DNA of 63,079 nt from Planctomycetaceae bacterium (GCA_020426505.1 JAGQPX010000047.1:1-63079); one strand, 5' to 3'; counted from the first letter of the stretch, positions 17,154-26,175 are shown. The notes: generated by a model not told the origin, from the letters alone. Translations and numbers: made by a program.

Positions 17154-17870
17154 TCACCGAGCAACGAGCGCCTTCATCTCACGAACGGCTTGCGTGAAAC
17201 CGACCATCACGGCTCGTGCCACAATGCTGTGGCCGATATTGAGTTCGCACAGGTCGGGAATGTCAGCAATGCGGCTGACGTTGCGGTAGGTGAGGCCGTG
17301 CCCCATGTGAAGCACGAGCCCCTGACGAACCGCATGTTCTCCCGCCTTCACAAGGGTGAGAAACTCCCGTTCCCGAGTCTTCTCGTCCTCAGCATCCGCA
17401 TAACGGCCTGTGTGGAGTTCAACGGCGGAGACTGCCAACTCCTTCGCAGCGTCGATCTGCCGTTCGTCCGGATCGATGAACAAACTCACCTCGACGCCCC
17501 CTGCGGTCAGCCGCTCTGCACAGGCTTTCACGCGATCACGATTGCCGATGACGTCCAACCCACCCTCGGTTGTGACCTCCTCCCGCTTCTCCGGCACCAG
17601 CGAGACCTGCCCCGGCTGCACCTCCAAAGCGATGTTGGTCATCTCATCGGTCGCGGCCATCTCCAGATTGATTTTGACCTGAACGGTCTCCTTCATCACC
17701 CGGACATCCCGATCCTGAATGTGCCTGCGGTCTTCTCGAAGATGGAGCGTGATCCCGTCCGCGCCTCCCAGTTCAGCCAACACGGCTGCCCAGACCGGGT
17801 CCGGCTCGATCGTCCGCCGGGCCTGACGAACGGTTGCTACATGATCGATGTTGACGCCCAGTGACGGCAT
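17154..17870 (-). CDS. pdxJ: Pyridoxine 5'-phosphate synthase
   Basis: A 238-residue PdxJ. It condenses 1-deoxyxylulose 5-phosphate with 3-amino-2-oxopropyl phosphate to make pyridoxine 5'-phosphate (vitamin B6). Family signatures are [15 protein letters not shown] at the N terminus, [46 protein letters not shown] and [13 protein letters not shown]. The ATG at 17870 is set by an AGGAG 7-8 bases upstream and by the [11 protein letters not shown] family start. It lies downstream of no obvious partner gene; pdxA is not in the window. Confidence 0.97.
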   Translation of the reverse strand: MPSLGVNIDHVATVRQARRTIEPDPVWAAVLAELGGADGITLHLREDRRHIQDRDVRVMKETVQVKINLEMAATDEMTNIALEVQPGQVSLVPEKREEVTTEGGLDVIGNRDRVKACAERLTAGGVEVSLFIDPDERQIDAAKELAVSAVELHTGRYADAEDEKTREREFLTLVKAGEHAVRQGLVLHMGHGLTYRNVSRIADIPDLCELNIGHSIVARAVMVGFTQAVREMKALVAR

Positions 17871-18005
17871 GGGGGAACTCCTGCTGATGATGGAGAGTCG
17901 AGTGTTGAGAGTTGAAGGGACTTGGTCAAGAGCGGGGTTGCCCGGCTGACGCGGTTGTGACATCGTACGCTCGAATCAGGTTCGGCCATCGCTGGAGTCG
18001 CGGAA

Positions 18006-18227
18006 GTGCCCACAGAGCAAATCTTCATCGGCCTCGTCACGTCGGCGCTCTGCGGCATCGGCCTGTACCGCGAGTTCTGGTTCCTCACCGAGACGAACAA
18101 GGGCCGGTGGCTCGTCGAGAAGTGCGGACTGACGAGTGCCCTGTGGATCCTGCGTGGACTGTTGACGCTCGGCGTGATTTTCGGCCTGTCCCTTGCGATG
18201 GGCATCATCAACCCGGTCCGCTGGTAA
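18006..18227 (+). CDS. Small two-helix membrane protein
   Basis: A 73-residue protein starting at GTG with GGAG 8 bases upstream. Two hydrophobic segments are seen (about residues 6-20 and 45-66, LWILRGLLTLGVIFGLSLAM) around a charged loop with ETNKGRWLVEK. It ends in NPVRW. No family was recognised. It sits between divergent pdxJ and the convergent VCBS gene. The consistent reading frame and good start support a real gene. Confidence 0.65.
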   Translation: MPTEQIFIGLVTSALCGIGLYREFWFLTETNKGRWLVEKCGLTSALWILRGLLTLGVIFGLSLAMGIINPVRW

Positions 18228-18237
18228 TCACCATCTA

Positions 18238-18246
18238 CGCTTGCGG
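18238..18246. repeat. CGCTTGCGG core, single copy
   Basis: A single CGCTTGCGG core lies in the 30-base spacer between the convergent small membrane protein and VCBS genes. It matches the arms of the inverted repeat at 5311-5375. Confidence 0.4.
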
Positions 18247-18257
18247 TTCCGCTCGAA

Positions 18258-19466
18258 CTACCGCGTCGGGTTCTCGTACCAGATGACGCCGAGGTTGTCC
18301 CGTTCCTCGCAGGTCATCACGTCGAGGTCGCCGTCCGCGTCGAGGTCCAGGACTTCCATGCGGTCGAACTTCACGCCTCGCTTGTCACCGCTGATGGGGT
18401 GCATGTCCCAGTCGCCTGTCAATCCCCTTGTGGCTGACATCCAGAACACCCCATGTTTGTTCTCGGAATGTTCCGTGGAAACGATGAGGTCGGATCGACC
18501 ATCGAGGTCAACATCTGTCACGACGACCGCTTTGCCGGTCCCACAGTTGTCGGGCATCGGGATGGCCCGAGTCTCCCATGAGTCAGCATCGGCTCCTCTG
18601 CAAAACCCCCGCACTCCCGATCCGCGAACAGGAACGAGGACGTCGTCCCGTCCGTGATGGTCCAGGTCTCCGGTCCCGAGGAACATCACTTCGAGGTCAG
18701 TCCCGCCGATTGTGTGCACAGGCCAGTCGTCTCCAGCATTGCCCGTGTTCTCCAGCCACTTCACGCCGCGCGTTGCCTGACGTCGATCTGTGTACAAGAC
18801 GTCCGCATCACCATCAGCGTCCATGTCGATTGCTCTCAGCGACATGATCCAACCGGCATCGACAAGAGGCGTCAGTGTCCACTGTGAAACGTTGCGGGGG
18901 TCGGCACCGGGAGTGAGGCGACTGACGGTTGCGCCATCTCCTTTTGAACCGACAATGAGGTTGACCGGTTCGTTCGTCTCAGATGAGTCATTGCCGAACG
19001 GCAGGCAGAACATCCACATTTGTTGACCAGCCGTGACGGGGATCGCTTCGGTTCGCCAAGCCTGAGCATCCCAATACCGTGAGACATCGTGCGGTGCCCA
19101 ATGGACATAGACCGTCCGCGCCTTCCCTTCGCAGCAGCTGATCACGTCCATCGCACCGTCGTGATCCACGTCGACCAGCACCGCATCCTCGGGTGACTTG
19201 ACCTGTCCGACTTCGACCGACGGCCACATTCCTTTCGCCTGCTTCGGCCCCGGATTGCGGTAGACACGAATCACGCCCCCCTCTTCCCAACCGGTGGCGA
19301 CGTCCAGCAGTCCGTCACCGTCCACATCGGCCAATCGCACTCCGTCGGCCCCGCGAGACGTGTTGTCGATCGTGTGCATGGTCCATGCGGATTCTTCGGC
19401 TACAACGTATGTGGTCACGAGGGTCCAGAGAAAGCCAACTGTGACAGACTTGAGCAGACAAGACAT
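18258..19466 (-). CDS. Secreted FG-GAP/VCBS beta-propeller protein
   Basis: A 402-residue protein with a signal peptide (MSCLLKSVTVGFLWTLVTTY). It has repeated beta-propeller blades with Asp-rich, calcium-binding-like loops: GVRLADVDGDGLLDVATG, DVDHDGAMDVIS, DMDADGDADVLYT, DVDLDGRSDLIVS and DLDADGDLDVMTC. These are integrin-alpha/VCBS repeats, seen in surface adhesins and secreted proteins. The start at 19466 is the one giving a usable signal peptide; the 32 codons above it do not. The ligand is unknown. Confidence 0.88.
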   Translation of the reverse strand: MSCLLKSVTVGFLWTLVTTYVVAEESAWTMHTIDNTSRGADGVRLADVDGDGLLDVATGWEEGGVIRVYRNPGPKQAKGMWPSVEVGQVKSPEDAVLVDVDHDGAMDVISCCEGKARTVYVHWAPHDVSRYWDAQAWRTEAIPVTAGQQMWMFCLPFGNDSSETNEPVNLIVGSKGDGATVSRLTPGADPRNVSQWTLTPLVDAGWIMSLRAIDMDADGDADVLYTDRRQATRGVKWLENTGNAGDDWPVHTIGGTDLEVMFLGTGDLDHHGRDDVLVPVRGSGVRGFCRGADADSWETRAIPMPDNCGTGKAVVVTDVDLDGRSDLIVSTEHSENKHGVFWMSATRGLTGDWDMHPISGDKRGVKFDRMEVLDLDADGDLDVMTCEERDNLGVIWYENPTR

Positions 19467-19555
19467 GTGTGACCTGATCAGGATAATGAGGAGTCGATCG
19501 AGAGAACGTGATCGTGTGAAACCGAACTGGTGGAGGTGAGAACCCGATTCACATT

Positions 19556-19674
19556 CTCCCAAGCCGACAGCTTTGCTGTCGGACGCCGATTGAGAAATCT
19601 GTCATCAACCACATCAACCAGAATTGAGTGCCAGGGAGTCATCGTTCGACGGCGAAAGCCGTCGGCTTGGGAAG
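19556..19674. repeat. CCCAAGCCGAC inverted repeat with two internal hairpins
   Basis: The left arm (19556-19582) holds CCGACAGC-TTT-GCTGTCGG, a perfect 8-base stem. The right arm (19647-19674) holds CGACGGC-GAAA-GCCGTCG, a 7-base stem with a GAAA loop. The two arms are inverted copies sharing CCCAAGCCGAC. A third, single copy is at 57671-57691. The element fills the spacer upstream of the VCBS gene. Confidence 0.8.
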
Positions 19675-19701
19675 GTCCTGTCAATCCAAATGACAGCCAA
19701 G

Positions 19702-20385
19702 TCAGGCGGACACCACCTCTTCAACCACTCCTGACTCTGTCATCGTTACCTTGTACGCGCTGGCTGATTCGTCGATTCTGACGATCTGGTGAAGGGCCGT
19801 GTCAACGTAATGCACGCCAACGCAGTCGTCGATCGCGATGCCGGGTTGAATGCGGTCTTCCGAAAGCAAGCGATGATATTCGGGACGGCGATCCGCCTCG
19901 CCGTTGAAGTGGGGGCAACAGCTGCCGGGGAGAAAGCCGAGACATTCGAGTGACTCCAGACGACCTGCGTACGAGTCGGTCACTCCTTGCTCGAACCAGC
20001 AGATGGCTCCTGCACTCCAGCCGCAGAGAACCGTCCCGCGTTCCCAGGCATCACGGAGCAGGGCGGGTAAGCCCCACTCTCTCCAGACTGCAAGCATGCT
20101 CTTCGTGTTTCCGCCACCAACGAGGATCACGTCCTGTGCGGCGACCCACTCTGCGACATCCGGTGTTCGTGCGAAGAAGGGGAGATGCGACGGCTCACAC
20201 TCCAGCCCGGATGCGATCTGCCCGAACCTCTCGACATACTCCTGCGCATCTCCGCTGGCGGTGGCAATGAAACCCAATCGGGGCCGCGGCCGTTCGGAGA
20301 GTCGCAGACAATAGTCGATCAGCGGTCCGTTGTCGCGGTCACGGCTGAGCCCCCCCATCGCGACGATGTGACGGTGATCCGGCAT
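19702..20385 (-). CDS. Peptidase E-like serine peptidase (family S51)
   Basis: A 227-residue S51 peptidase. It has the nucleophile elbow GWSAGAICW (Ser124) and the upstream VILVGGGNTKSMLAVW that forms the active-site glycine loop. Family members cleave Asp-X dipeptides or process cyanophycin-like peptides. The length matches dipeptidase E. It probably acts in the cytoplasm, since no signal peptide is seen. It lies 26 bases downstream of the universal stress gene on the same strand, so the two may be co-transcribed. Confidence 0.9.
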   Translation of the reverse strand: MPDHRHIVAMGGLSRDRDNGPLIDYCLRLSERPRPRLGFIATASGDAQEYVERFGQIASGLECEPSHLPFFARTPDVAEWVAAQDVILVGGGNTKSMLAVWREWGLPALLRDAWERGTVLCGWSAGAICWFEQGVTDSYAGRLESLECLGFLPGSCCPHFNGEADRRPEYHRLLSEDRIQPGIAIDDCVGVHYVDTALHQIVRIDESASAYKVTMTESGVVEEVVSA

Positions 20386-20411
20386 GAGCCTCTTGCGTCA
20401 GGGCGTGAGTG

Positions 20412-21239
20412 TCACTGCGACAGGAACAGCGAGCGGTCCGATTCGCGGATGATGTCCATCACGGTTCCGCCAAAGAACCAGCGGGCGAGGCGACCGTGAT
20501 CGCTGTTGCCCAGCACAATCAGATCAGCTTCGGACTCGACCGCGTGCGGCAACAGAGACTGATTCATCGGTCCTTGGAGAACGCGACATTGTGGCTCGAC
20601 GCCATGCCTGCGGCAGTAGCGGGTTGCCTCGGTCATCAGCCTTTGACTCCGCTCGTCGTCGCTGAAACAGACGATCTCGGTCATGGCATCGGGGCAAATC
20701 TTCAACCGAACGAATTGCTTGAGCGTCCGGGCCGAGTCGGTGGCACCACTCAAAGTGGCAAGAACCCGCTTCACGGGTCGAAACTCATCCGAGACGGCCA
20801 GAACGGGTCGTACTCCCTGTTCGACCATACGAATCAGTTCCTCGCTCCCCGACTCCAAACTCGTGTCCTCGAATGACAGATTGGTGCCGCAAATGAACAG
20901 GTCGTAGAACTGAAATTCGTCGACGGTCTCTGCCATCGAGTCCCGTTCGCGCTCGACGATCTGGAACGGAATGCCCTGTCGCGAGCAGTGAGACCGCAGT
21001 TCATCGACGGCAGCCATCATGGTTTCGCGAGCGTCGATCACACTCTGCTGGCGCAGCTGTTTCGCCCAGCGAGCTGCTGCGATGGCCTTACGTTTGCCGG
21101 TCGAAACGGCTCCGTCCTCGCCCGTCTCAACAATTGCAGTCACTTCCGCCTGGTGACGGCGGGCGACATCAGTCGCCTGCTCCACGATTCCGCGGACACG
21201 CAAGGTATCACTGAGATCGACCAGAATACGTTTGATCAT
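20412..21239 (-). CDS. Tandem universal stress protein
   Basis: A 275-residue UspA-type protein with two domains. The first begins at KRILVDLSDTLRVRG. The second begins near VKRVLATLSGATDSARTLKQF and ends with the ATP-binding-type signature ADLIVLGNSDHGRLARWFFGGTVMDIIRESDRSLFL. The first domain lacks a clear GxxGxS motif and may have lost nucleotide binding. The ATG at 21239 has GAGG 8 bases upstream. It is likely induced under starvation or stress, as in the family. Confidence 0.9.
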   Translation of the reverse strand: MIKRILVDLSDTLRVRGIVEQATDVARRHQAEVTAIVETGEDGAVSTGKRKAIAAARWAKQLRQQSVIDARETMMAAVDELRSHCSRQGIPFQIVERERDSMAETVDEFQFYDLFICGTNLSFEDTSLESGSEELIRMVEQGVRPVLAVSDEFRPVKRVLATLSGATDSARTLKQFVRLKICPDAMTEIVCFSDDERSQRLMTEATRYCRRHGVEPQCRVLQGPMNQSLLPHAVESEADLIVLGNSDHGRLARWFFGGTVMDIIRESDRSLFLSQ

Positions 21240-21569
21240 GGGAGCAACCTCGACAGGTGGGGAGTTGAGAGAGTTTTCGGCAATGGCGACCTGCAAATGC
21301 GACGTTGAAAGAGAGCGACCCCTCTCTCCAGGCACGGCGCAGTGTCTTTCGGAGGATCAGAAATCGAGTTGACGCATGAAACAGCGAGAGAAATGACCAA
21401 GTTCCAGTATGCACTTTCCTTCATCAATTCTCAATCAGGATTTGGCAATTCGCAGGCGATTCACGTGGTTGCAGAGGACCCCGGTAGCCGCTATTCTCTT
21501 GGGCTTCCAGATTTACGCGGAATTCGACCACCCGATGGGGGTCGCCTGCAAACCTGATGGGTATTGACG

Positions 21570-22217
21570 ATGAGTGACGATATTACGATTGCGGCTGAGC
21601 CGCGTGCCAAACTGGGGAGCACCGCTGCTCGCCGACTGCGTCGCGATGGCCGCATCCCGGCGAATGTCTTTGGCCACCATCAGGATCCACTTGCGGTCAG
21701 CATCGAAGTAGACGCGTTTCGTCCGGTGCTGGCGACCGGCCACAAAGTCGTCGACCTGAAAATCGAAGGACGGTCCCAGAAGGCTCTCGTCCGCGACGTC
21801 CATTGGGATACTTTCAGCACCGAGATCCAGCACATCGACTTCCAACGGGTCGATGAAACGGAAAAAATGATCGTGGAAGTGCCCATCGTGTTGCGAGGGA
21901 ATCCACAGGGCGTCCTCGACGGTGGCGTTCTCGACCATCAGTTGCACACCCTCGAAGTCGAAGCGACTGCCATCAGCTTGCCGGACAAAATCGAAATCCG
22001 CATCAATCACCTTAACATCGGCGACGTGATTCACGTCTCCGATGTCACGAATCTCCCCGAGGGGGTGACGATGCAAAGCCCGGGCGAATTGGTCGTCGTT
22101 CAAATCAACGAAGCCGTCGAAGTTGAGGACACGGAAGAATTGGGAGACGAGGCGGCTGCAACGGAGCCGGAAGTCATTGGGGCCAAGCCTAAGGACGACG
22201 AAGAGTCGGGCGATTAG
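21570..22217 (+). CDS. rplY: Ribosomal protein L25/general stress protein Ctc
   Basis: A 215-residue protein of the long (Ctc) form of L25. The N-terminal 5S rRNA-binding domain (RAKLGSTAARRLRRDGRIPANVFG to about residue 90) is followed by the beta-rich C-terminal domain (VPIVLRGNPQGVLDGGVLDHQLHTLEVEA...) and an acidic tail. It starts the run with pth, rpsF, ssb, rplI and dnaB, an order often seen in bacteria for rplY-pth. The ATG at 21570 is preferred over a TTG two codons upstream. Confidence 0.95.
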   Translation: MSDDITIAAEPRAKLGSTAARRLRRDGRIPANVFGHHQDPLAVSIEVDAFRPVLATGHKVVDLKIEGRSQKALVRDVHWDTFSTEIQHIDFQRVDETEKMIVEVPIVLRGNPQGVLDGGVLDHQLHTLEVEATAISLPDKIEIRINHLNIGDVIHVSDVTNLPEGVTMQSPGELVVVQINEAVEVEDTEELGDEAAATEPEVIGAKPKDDEESGD

Positions 22218-22259
22218 CCGAGCGGGCTTAACCGTTCGGGTGGCCGTTTGATGGACAGT

Positions 22260-22299
22260 GTTTCGCCATAAAGATCATGGTTTCGCCATGAAGATCGTG
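22260..22299 (+). repeat. 20-base tandem duplication over the pth start
   Basis: Two directly adjacent 20-base copies (22260-22279 and 22280-22299) differ at only two positions. The second copy holds the pth ATG inside CGCCATGAAGATC. The first has ATA at the same place, so it cannot start translation there. Confidence 0.85.
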
Positions 22300-22923
22300 G
22301 TCGGACTCGGTAATCCGGGCGCAAAGTACGACGGCACACGCCATAACGTCGGCTTTGATGTCCTCGACACGCTCGCCCAGAAGTATCTGGCCGACCCGCC
22401 ACGATCGAAGTTTGAAGCGGAAATGACCGAGGTTTCCATCGGTGGCGAGCGATTGCTGCTCGTCGCCCCGCAGACGTTCATGAACCTGAGTGGTCGGGCC
22501 ATCCGGCAGGTGATGGACTTCTACAAACTTGAAATCGACGATCTGCTTCTGGTCTGCGACGACCTCAACCTCGAACATGGACGCCTTCGTCTGCGGGCGT
22601 CCGGGTCGGCCGGCGGTCAGAAGGGCCTGCAAAACACGATCGATCAGTTGGGGACGCAGAAGTTTGCTAGATTGAGAATTGGCATTGGCCGACCTCCTGG
22701 ACGAATGGATGCAGCGGCGTATGTGCTCAAACGATTCTCAGCGGCCGATCGGGAGACAATGGACGTCACGATCCGTGAGGCTGCGGATGCCGTCGTCCTC
22801 TGGGCGACGCAGGGGATTCAACAAGCCATGAACACCATCAATGCCTCTCCCCCAGCGGACGAAAAGTCGTCGACTGGGACCGGGACGTCCGAAGAATCGC
22901 CGAACGAGGGCAATTCGGACTGA
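22288..22923 (+). CDS. pth: Peptidyl-tRNA hydrolase
   Basis: A 211-residue Pth. It frees tRNA from peptidyl-tRNA that has dropped off ribosomes. Signatures are KIVVGLGNPGAKYDGTRHNVGFDVLD, with the catalytic His in TRHN, then PQTFMNLSGRA and VCDDLNLEHGRLRLRASGSAGGQKGLQ. A Ser/Glu-rich tail of about 25 residues extends the C terminus. The ATG at 22288 matches the family start. The gene is 70 bases downstream of the L25 gene. Confidence 0.97.
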   Translation: MKIVVGLGNPGAKYDGTRHNVGFDVLDTLAQKYLADPPRSKFEAEMTEVSIGGERLLLVAPQTFMNLSGRAIRQVMDFYKLEIDDLLLVCDDLNLEHGRLRLRASGSAGGQKGLQNTIDQLGTQKFARLRIGIGRPPGRMDAAAYVLKRFSAADRETMDVTIREAADAVVLWATQGIQQAMNTINASPPADEKSSTGTGTSEESPNEGNSD

Positions 22924-22929
22924 AATTGA

Positions 22930-22957
22930 TTGCAAATTCGCCCAGAATCGCTACAAC
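22930..22957 (+). promoter_or_regulatory. Possible promoter of the rpsF operon
   Basis: TTGCAA (22930-22935) and TACAAC (22952-22957) are separated by 16 bases, each matching the sigma70 consensus at 4 of 6 positions. If real, transcription would start near 22964 and the hairpin at 22984-23008 would lie inside the leader. Weak evidence. Confidence 0.25.
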
Positions 22958-22983
22958 TGTCGGTTCGACATTCTGTGCGCTAG

Positions 22984-23008
22984 GCCCTCGCGACGAGGGC
23001 ATTTTTTT
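22984..23008 (+). terminator. Intrinsic terminator-like hairpin ahead of rpsF
   Basis: GCCCTCG-CGA-CGAGGGC is a perfect 7-base stem with a 3-base loop, followed by A and seven T. It lies 27 bases before the rpsF start. It may end the pth transcript, or act as an attenuator in the rpsF leader if a promoter lies upstream. Confidence 0.8.
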
Positions 23009-23034
23009 CAGTTCAAAACCATCGGGAGTGTGTG

Positions 23035-23451
23035 TTGGCTCAGCGGAACTACGAGTGCATGTTCGTCCTCAACAGCGGAAGGTACGCCAGCGATCCGGCA
23101 GCAGCGGATGCGAACCTGACCGAGATGTTCGAGCGACTGGGAGCAGAGATCGTCGCCCGAAGTCCGTGGCAGGATGGCAAACTCGCTTATCCGGTCAACG
23201 GCCATCGCAAGGGGCTTCACTATCTCGTCTACTTCAGAATGGACGGCAGCCAGGGAACGGAGATGAACCGGCTGTGCAAGCTGAACGATCTCATCCTGCG
23301 TCACATGGTCATTGAGCATTCGGACACATTGTTCGAGATGCACTCCGGAGCCCTACTCCATCACGTCAGCGGTGGAGACGACGCCGAGGAGACCGATGAC
23401 GGCAATGGTTCAGCTGAGAAGAAGGAAGATGAGCCGGTCGCTGCCGGTTGA
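23035..23451 (+). CDS. rpsF: Ribosomal protein S6
   Basis: A 138-residue S6. It binds the 30S platform with S18. The family core is clear: NYECMFVLNSGRY, VNGHRKGLHYLVYFRMDG, LNDLILRHMVIEHSD. There is an acidic, Lys-rich tail of about 25 residues. The start is probably TTG at 23035, giving MAQRNYE, because GGGAG lies 6 bases upstream. A GTG one codon earlier at 23032 is too close to that site but cannot be excluded. Confidence 0.95.
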   Translation: MAQRNYECMFVLNSGRYASDPAAADANLTEMFERLGAEIVARSPWQDGKLAYPVNGHRKGLHYLVYFRMDGSQGTEMNRLCKLNDLILRHMVIEHSDTLFEMHSGALLHHVSGGDDAEETDDGNGSAEKKEDEPVAAG

Positions 23452-23573
23452 TCATTGTGATTCACGCCGGCACGAATTACGAAGTCACGAGGGAATCTGC
23501 ACGGAGACAAACAACGCCGACCGCAGGGGCAAGGAAGTAAGCCTGACCGCCGGCAACAACAGGGAGTCGCGAT

Positions 23574-24035
23574 ATGGCAAGCTTCAATAAGGTCATTCTG
23601 GTCGGCAATCTCACTCGCGATCCGGAAGTACGGTACATCCCCAGCGGCAGTGCCGTCGCTGATATCGGCCTGGCCGTGAATCGCACGTGGTTCGATAAGC
23701 AAAGCAACAGCCGCAAAGAGGAGACAACTTTCGTCGACATCACCCTCTGGGGACGCACAGCCGAGATTGCCGGCGAGTATCTCTCCAAAGGGCGTTCTGT
23801 GTTGATCGAAGGCCGCCTGCAGATGGATACATGGCAGGACAAGGAGACCGGGAAGAATCGCAGCAAACTGAAGGTGATCGGCGAACAAATGACCATGCTT
23901 GGAGGACGAGGCGACGGAGGAGGAGGCTCGCCCGGAGGCGGTCGCTCTTCCGGAGGGAGCGCTCAAGCTTCAGCGGATGCCTTCTACGATGATGCCCCGT
24001 CAGGCGATCATGACGGTGGAGACGTTCCATTCTGA
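23574..24035 (+). CDS. ssb: Single-stranded DNA-binding protein
   Basis: A 153-residue SSB. The OB fold (residues 1 to about 108) shows [42 protein letters not shown] and [21 protein letters not shown] Gly/Ser-rich linker leads to the acidic tip ending DVPF, which recruits replication and repair partners. It lies between rpsF and rplI, the usual place, but rpsR is missing from this run. Confidence 0.97.
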   Translation: MASFNKVILVGNLTRDPEVRYIPSGSAVADIGLAVNRTWFDKQSNSRKEETTFVDITLWGRTAEIAGEYLSKGRSVLIEGRLQMDTWQDKETGKNRSKLKVIGEQMTMLGGRGDGGGGSPGGGRSSGGSAQASADAFYDDAPSGDHDGGDVPF

Positions 24036-24143
24036 AACACCGGTTGCCTCACAGAATTAACCCCACGAATTAACAACCCGAATCTGACAAATCGCAGCGG
24101 CAACGTCTCATGACCGTTGGCGCCGATGGAGACACGAGAAGAG

Positions 24144-24650
24144 ATGGCCAGACAGACCGCACATCGCATTCGTTCCAAAGACCGACGGGGTGGCGTCGAA
24201 CTCCTCCTTGCAGAGAATGTCCCTGCTGTCGGCAAGCAGGGGGATATTGTCCGCGTGAAGCCGGGATTCGCCCGAAACTATCTGCTGCCTCAGGGACTGG
24301 CGACTGTCGCTACGGAAGAGAACAAGCTGATGGTCGAGAAGCACCGCGAGCGTCAGGAAGCGGTCGCCCGTGAACGGCTCAAAGGTGTGCAGAAACTCGC
24401 CAAGGATCTCGCCAACTACAGTGCGACCATCGAAGCCAACGCCAACGAAGAGGGTCATCTGTACGGCTCCATTCTGGCGAACGACATCAGCAAAGCCCTG
24501 AAGACGGGCGGTTACGATGTGACACCCGATCAGGTGCGACTCGAAGGTCCGCTGAAGGAACTTGGCATGTACACGATCAAACTGCAACTCCACGCCGACG
24601 TTGAAGCCGACGTCAAGGTGTGGGTTGTGCCGACGGCCGGTCAAGGCTGA
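24144..24650 (+). CDS. rplI: Ribosomal protein L9
   Basis: A 168-residue L9. The N-terminal domain (VELLLAENVPAVGKQGDIVRVKPGFARNYLLPQGLA) is joined by the long central helix to the C-terminal domain (ANEEGHLYGSILANDISKAL...). The ATG at 24144 gives an 18-residue basic N-terminal extension relative to the minimal family start. ATG at 24126 and TTG at 24117 are also in frame; the first has no better ribosome binding site, so the start is uncertain by a few codons. Confidence 0.94.
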   Translation: MARQTAHRIRSKDRRGGVELLLAENVPAVGKQGDIVRVKPGFARNYLLPQGLATVATEENKLMVEKHRERQEAVARERLKGVQKLAKDLANYSATIEANANEEGHLYGSILANDISKALKTGGYDVTPDQVRLEGPLKELGMYTIKLQLHADVEADVKVWVVPTAGQG

Positions 24651-24678
24651 CGTCGATCGAGCAGCCAAAAACATTCGA

Positions 24679-24709
24679 GAATCCCAGCGGTCGGTCGCCG
24701 TTGGGATTC
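24679..24709 (+). terminator. Strong hairpin after rplI
   Basis: GAATCCCAGCGG and CCGTTGGGATTC pair over 12 bases with one G-U, around a 7-base loop. Only a weak T-rich tail follows. It may be a terminator, a processing site, or a way to lower dnaB expression relative to the ribosomal genes. Confidence 0.6.
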
Positions 24710-24786
24710 CTTCGTCTCACCCCATGCAAATCGCAGCCGGGTGAGAGTCGTTTCGCGTTTCTTCCAATCAAGAACAGGTTGCACGG

Positions 24787-26157
24787 ATGCCTGCGACTGC
24801 CACTCCCGCCAAGACTCTTTTCGACCGTGTTCCTCCACAGGACCTGGAGGCCGAACGCAGCGTCCTCGGCAGCTGCCTTCTGCAGAATGACGCGATCGAC
24901 GACGTTCTGACACTGATTCGTCGCAACTACTTCTACAGCGACGCCCATCAGAAAGTCTTTGGCGCCATCCTCAACATGTACGAACAGGGTGTGCGCGGCA
25001 TCGACGCGGTGACGGTCAGCCACGAACTCCAGAAACGGAACGAACTCGAAGACGTCGGCGGCCCCACCGCCATCATGCAGATACTGGAGACGGTTCCCCA
25101 CGCGGCTCATGCGGAGTATTACGCTCGAATCGTCCGTGACAAATGGCTGCAACGCACCCTGATCGACGCCTGCACCGAGACGCTCCGCGAGTCGTACGAG
25201 TCAACCGATGATACTGACGACATCCTCGCCCGGGCAGAACAGCGAGTCTTCGGCATCGTTGAGCAACAGGAATCAATCGACAAATTCGCCATCAAGGACA
25301 TCCTCGACGACACGTTCGCCCGCATCTTCGAGCGGATGGATCAGGAAGGGACGATCAGCGGACTTCAGACAGGATTTGATGGGCTGGACGGGCTGACCAG
25401 CGGCTTTCAGTCGTCAGAACTGATCGTGCTCGCCGCCCGTCCCAGTATGGGCAAGACGGCGCTGGTCTGTAACTTCGCCCTGTCCGTCGCCCGGGATACG
25501 AATTCTGGAGTGCTGTTGTTCAGTCTGGAACAATCCAAACTTGAACTCGCTGAGCGTCTGCTCTGTATTCAGGCTCGTATCAATGGTCACAAGCTGCGGC
25601 AGGGAGACCTCGACGAAATCGAGCAACACAGTCTGCATGAAGCGTCGAACGAGATGCGGCACTTTCCGATCTTCATCGACGACACGGCTGGCCGAACCAT
25701 CTCGCAGATCGCGGCCGTTGCGCGACGCCTCAAGCGACGGGACGGCATCGGGATCGTGATCATCGACTATTTGCAGTTGATCGAGTCGGACGACAAGAAT
25801 ATGCCCCGCGAACAACAGATCTCCACGATCACTCGGCGGCTCAAGTTCCTTGCCAAGGATCTCAGCATCCCGGTGATTGCACTTGCCCAGTTGAACCGGG
25901 GTGTCGAGCAACGCGAGGACAAGCGCCCGCGACTCGCTGACCTGCGTGAGTCTGGTGCGATCGAACAGGATGCAGACATCGTCATGTTCCTGCATCGTCC
26001 CGAAGCCTACAACCCGGAGGACCGACCGGGCGAGGCCGATCTGATCATCGCCAAAAACCGCAGCGGCCCGATCGGGACCGCACCGTTGGTCTGGCTCAAG
26101 GAGCAACTCCGCTTCGGCGACCGAGCCCCGGAAACCGTCAACGTCCCGGGGTTCTGA
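24787..26157 (+). CDS. dnaB: Replicative DNA helicase
   Basis: A 456-residue DnaB. The N-terminal helical domain (residues about 15-120: PPQDLEAERSVLGSCLL) is followed by a linker and the RecA-like motor with Walker A ARPSMGKT (217-224), Walker B GIVIIDYLQLIE and the DnaB motif PVIALAQLNRGVEQR. RESGAIEQDADIVMFLHR completes the signature. No intein is present. It is the last gene of the L25-dnaB run and converges on the YHS-like gene with 18 bases between stop codons. Confidence 0.98.
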   Translation: MPATATPAKTLFDRVPPQDLEAERSVLGSCLLQNDAIDDVLTLIRRNYFYSDAHQKVFGAILNMYEQGVRGIDAVTVSHELQKRNELEDVGGPTAIMQILETVPHAAHAEYYARIVRDKWLQRTLIDACTETLRESYESTDDTDDILARAEQRVFGIVEQQESIDKFAIKDILDDTFARIFERMDQEGTISGLQTGFDGLDGLTSGFQSSELIVLAARPSMGKTALVCNFALSVARDTNSGVLLFSLEQSKLELAERLLCIQARINGHKLRQGDLDEIEQHSLHEASNEMRHFPIFIDDTAGRTISQIAAVARRLKRRDGIGIVIIDYLQLIESDDKNMPREQQISTITRRLKFLAKDLSIPVIALAQLNRGVEQREDKRPRLADLRESGAIEQDADIVMFLHRPEAYNPEDRPGEADLIIAKNRSGPIGTAPLVWLKEQLRFGDRAPETVNVPGF

Positions 26158-26175
26158 CGTCCCTCGCTCGGCGTT

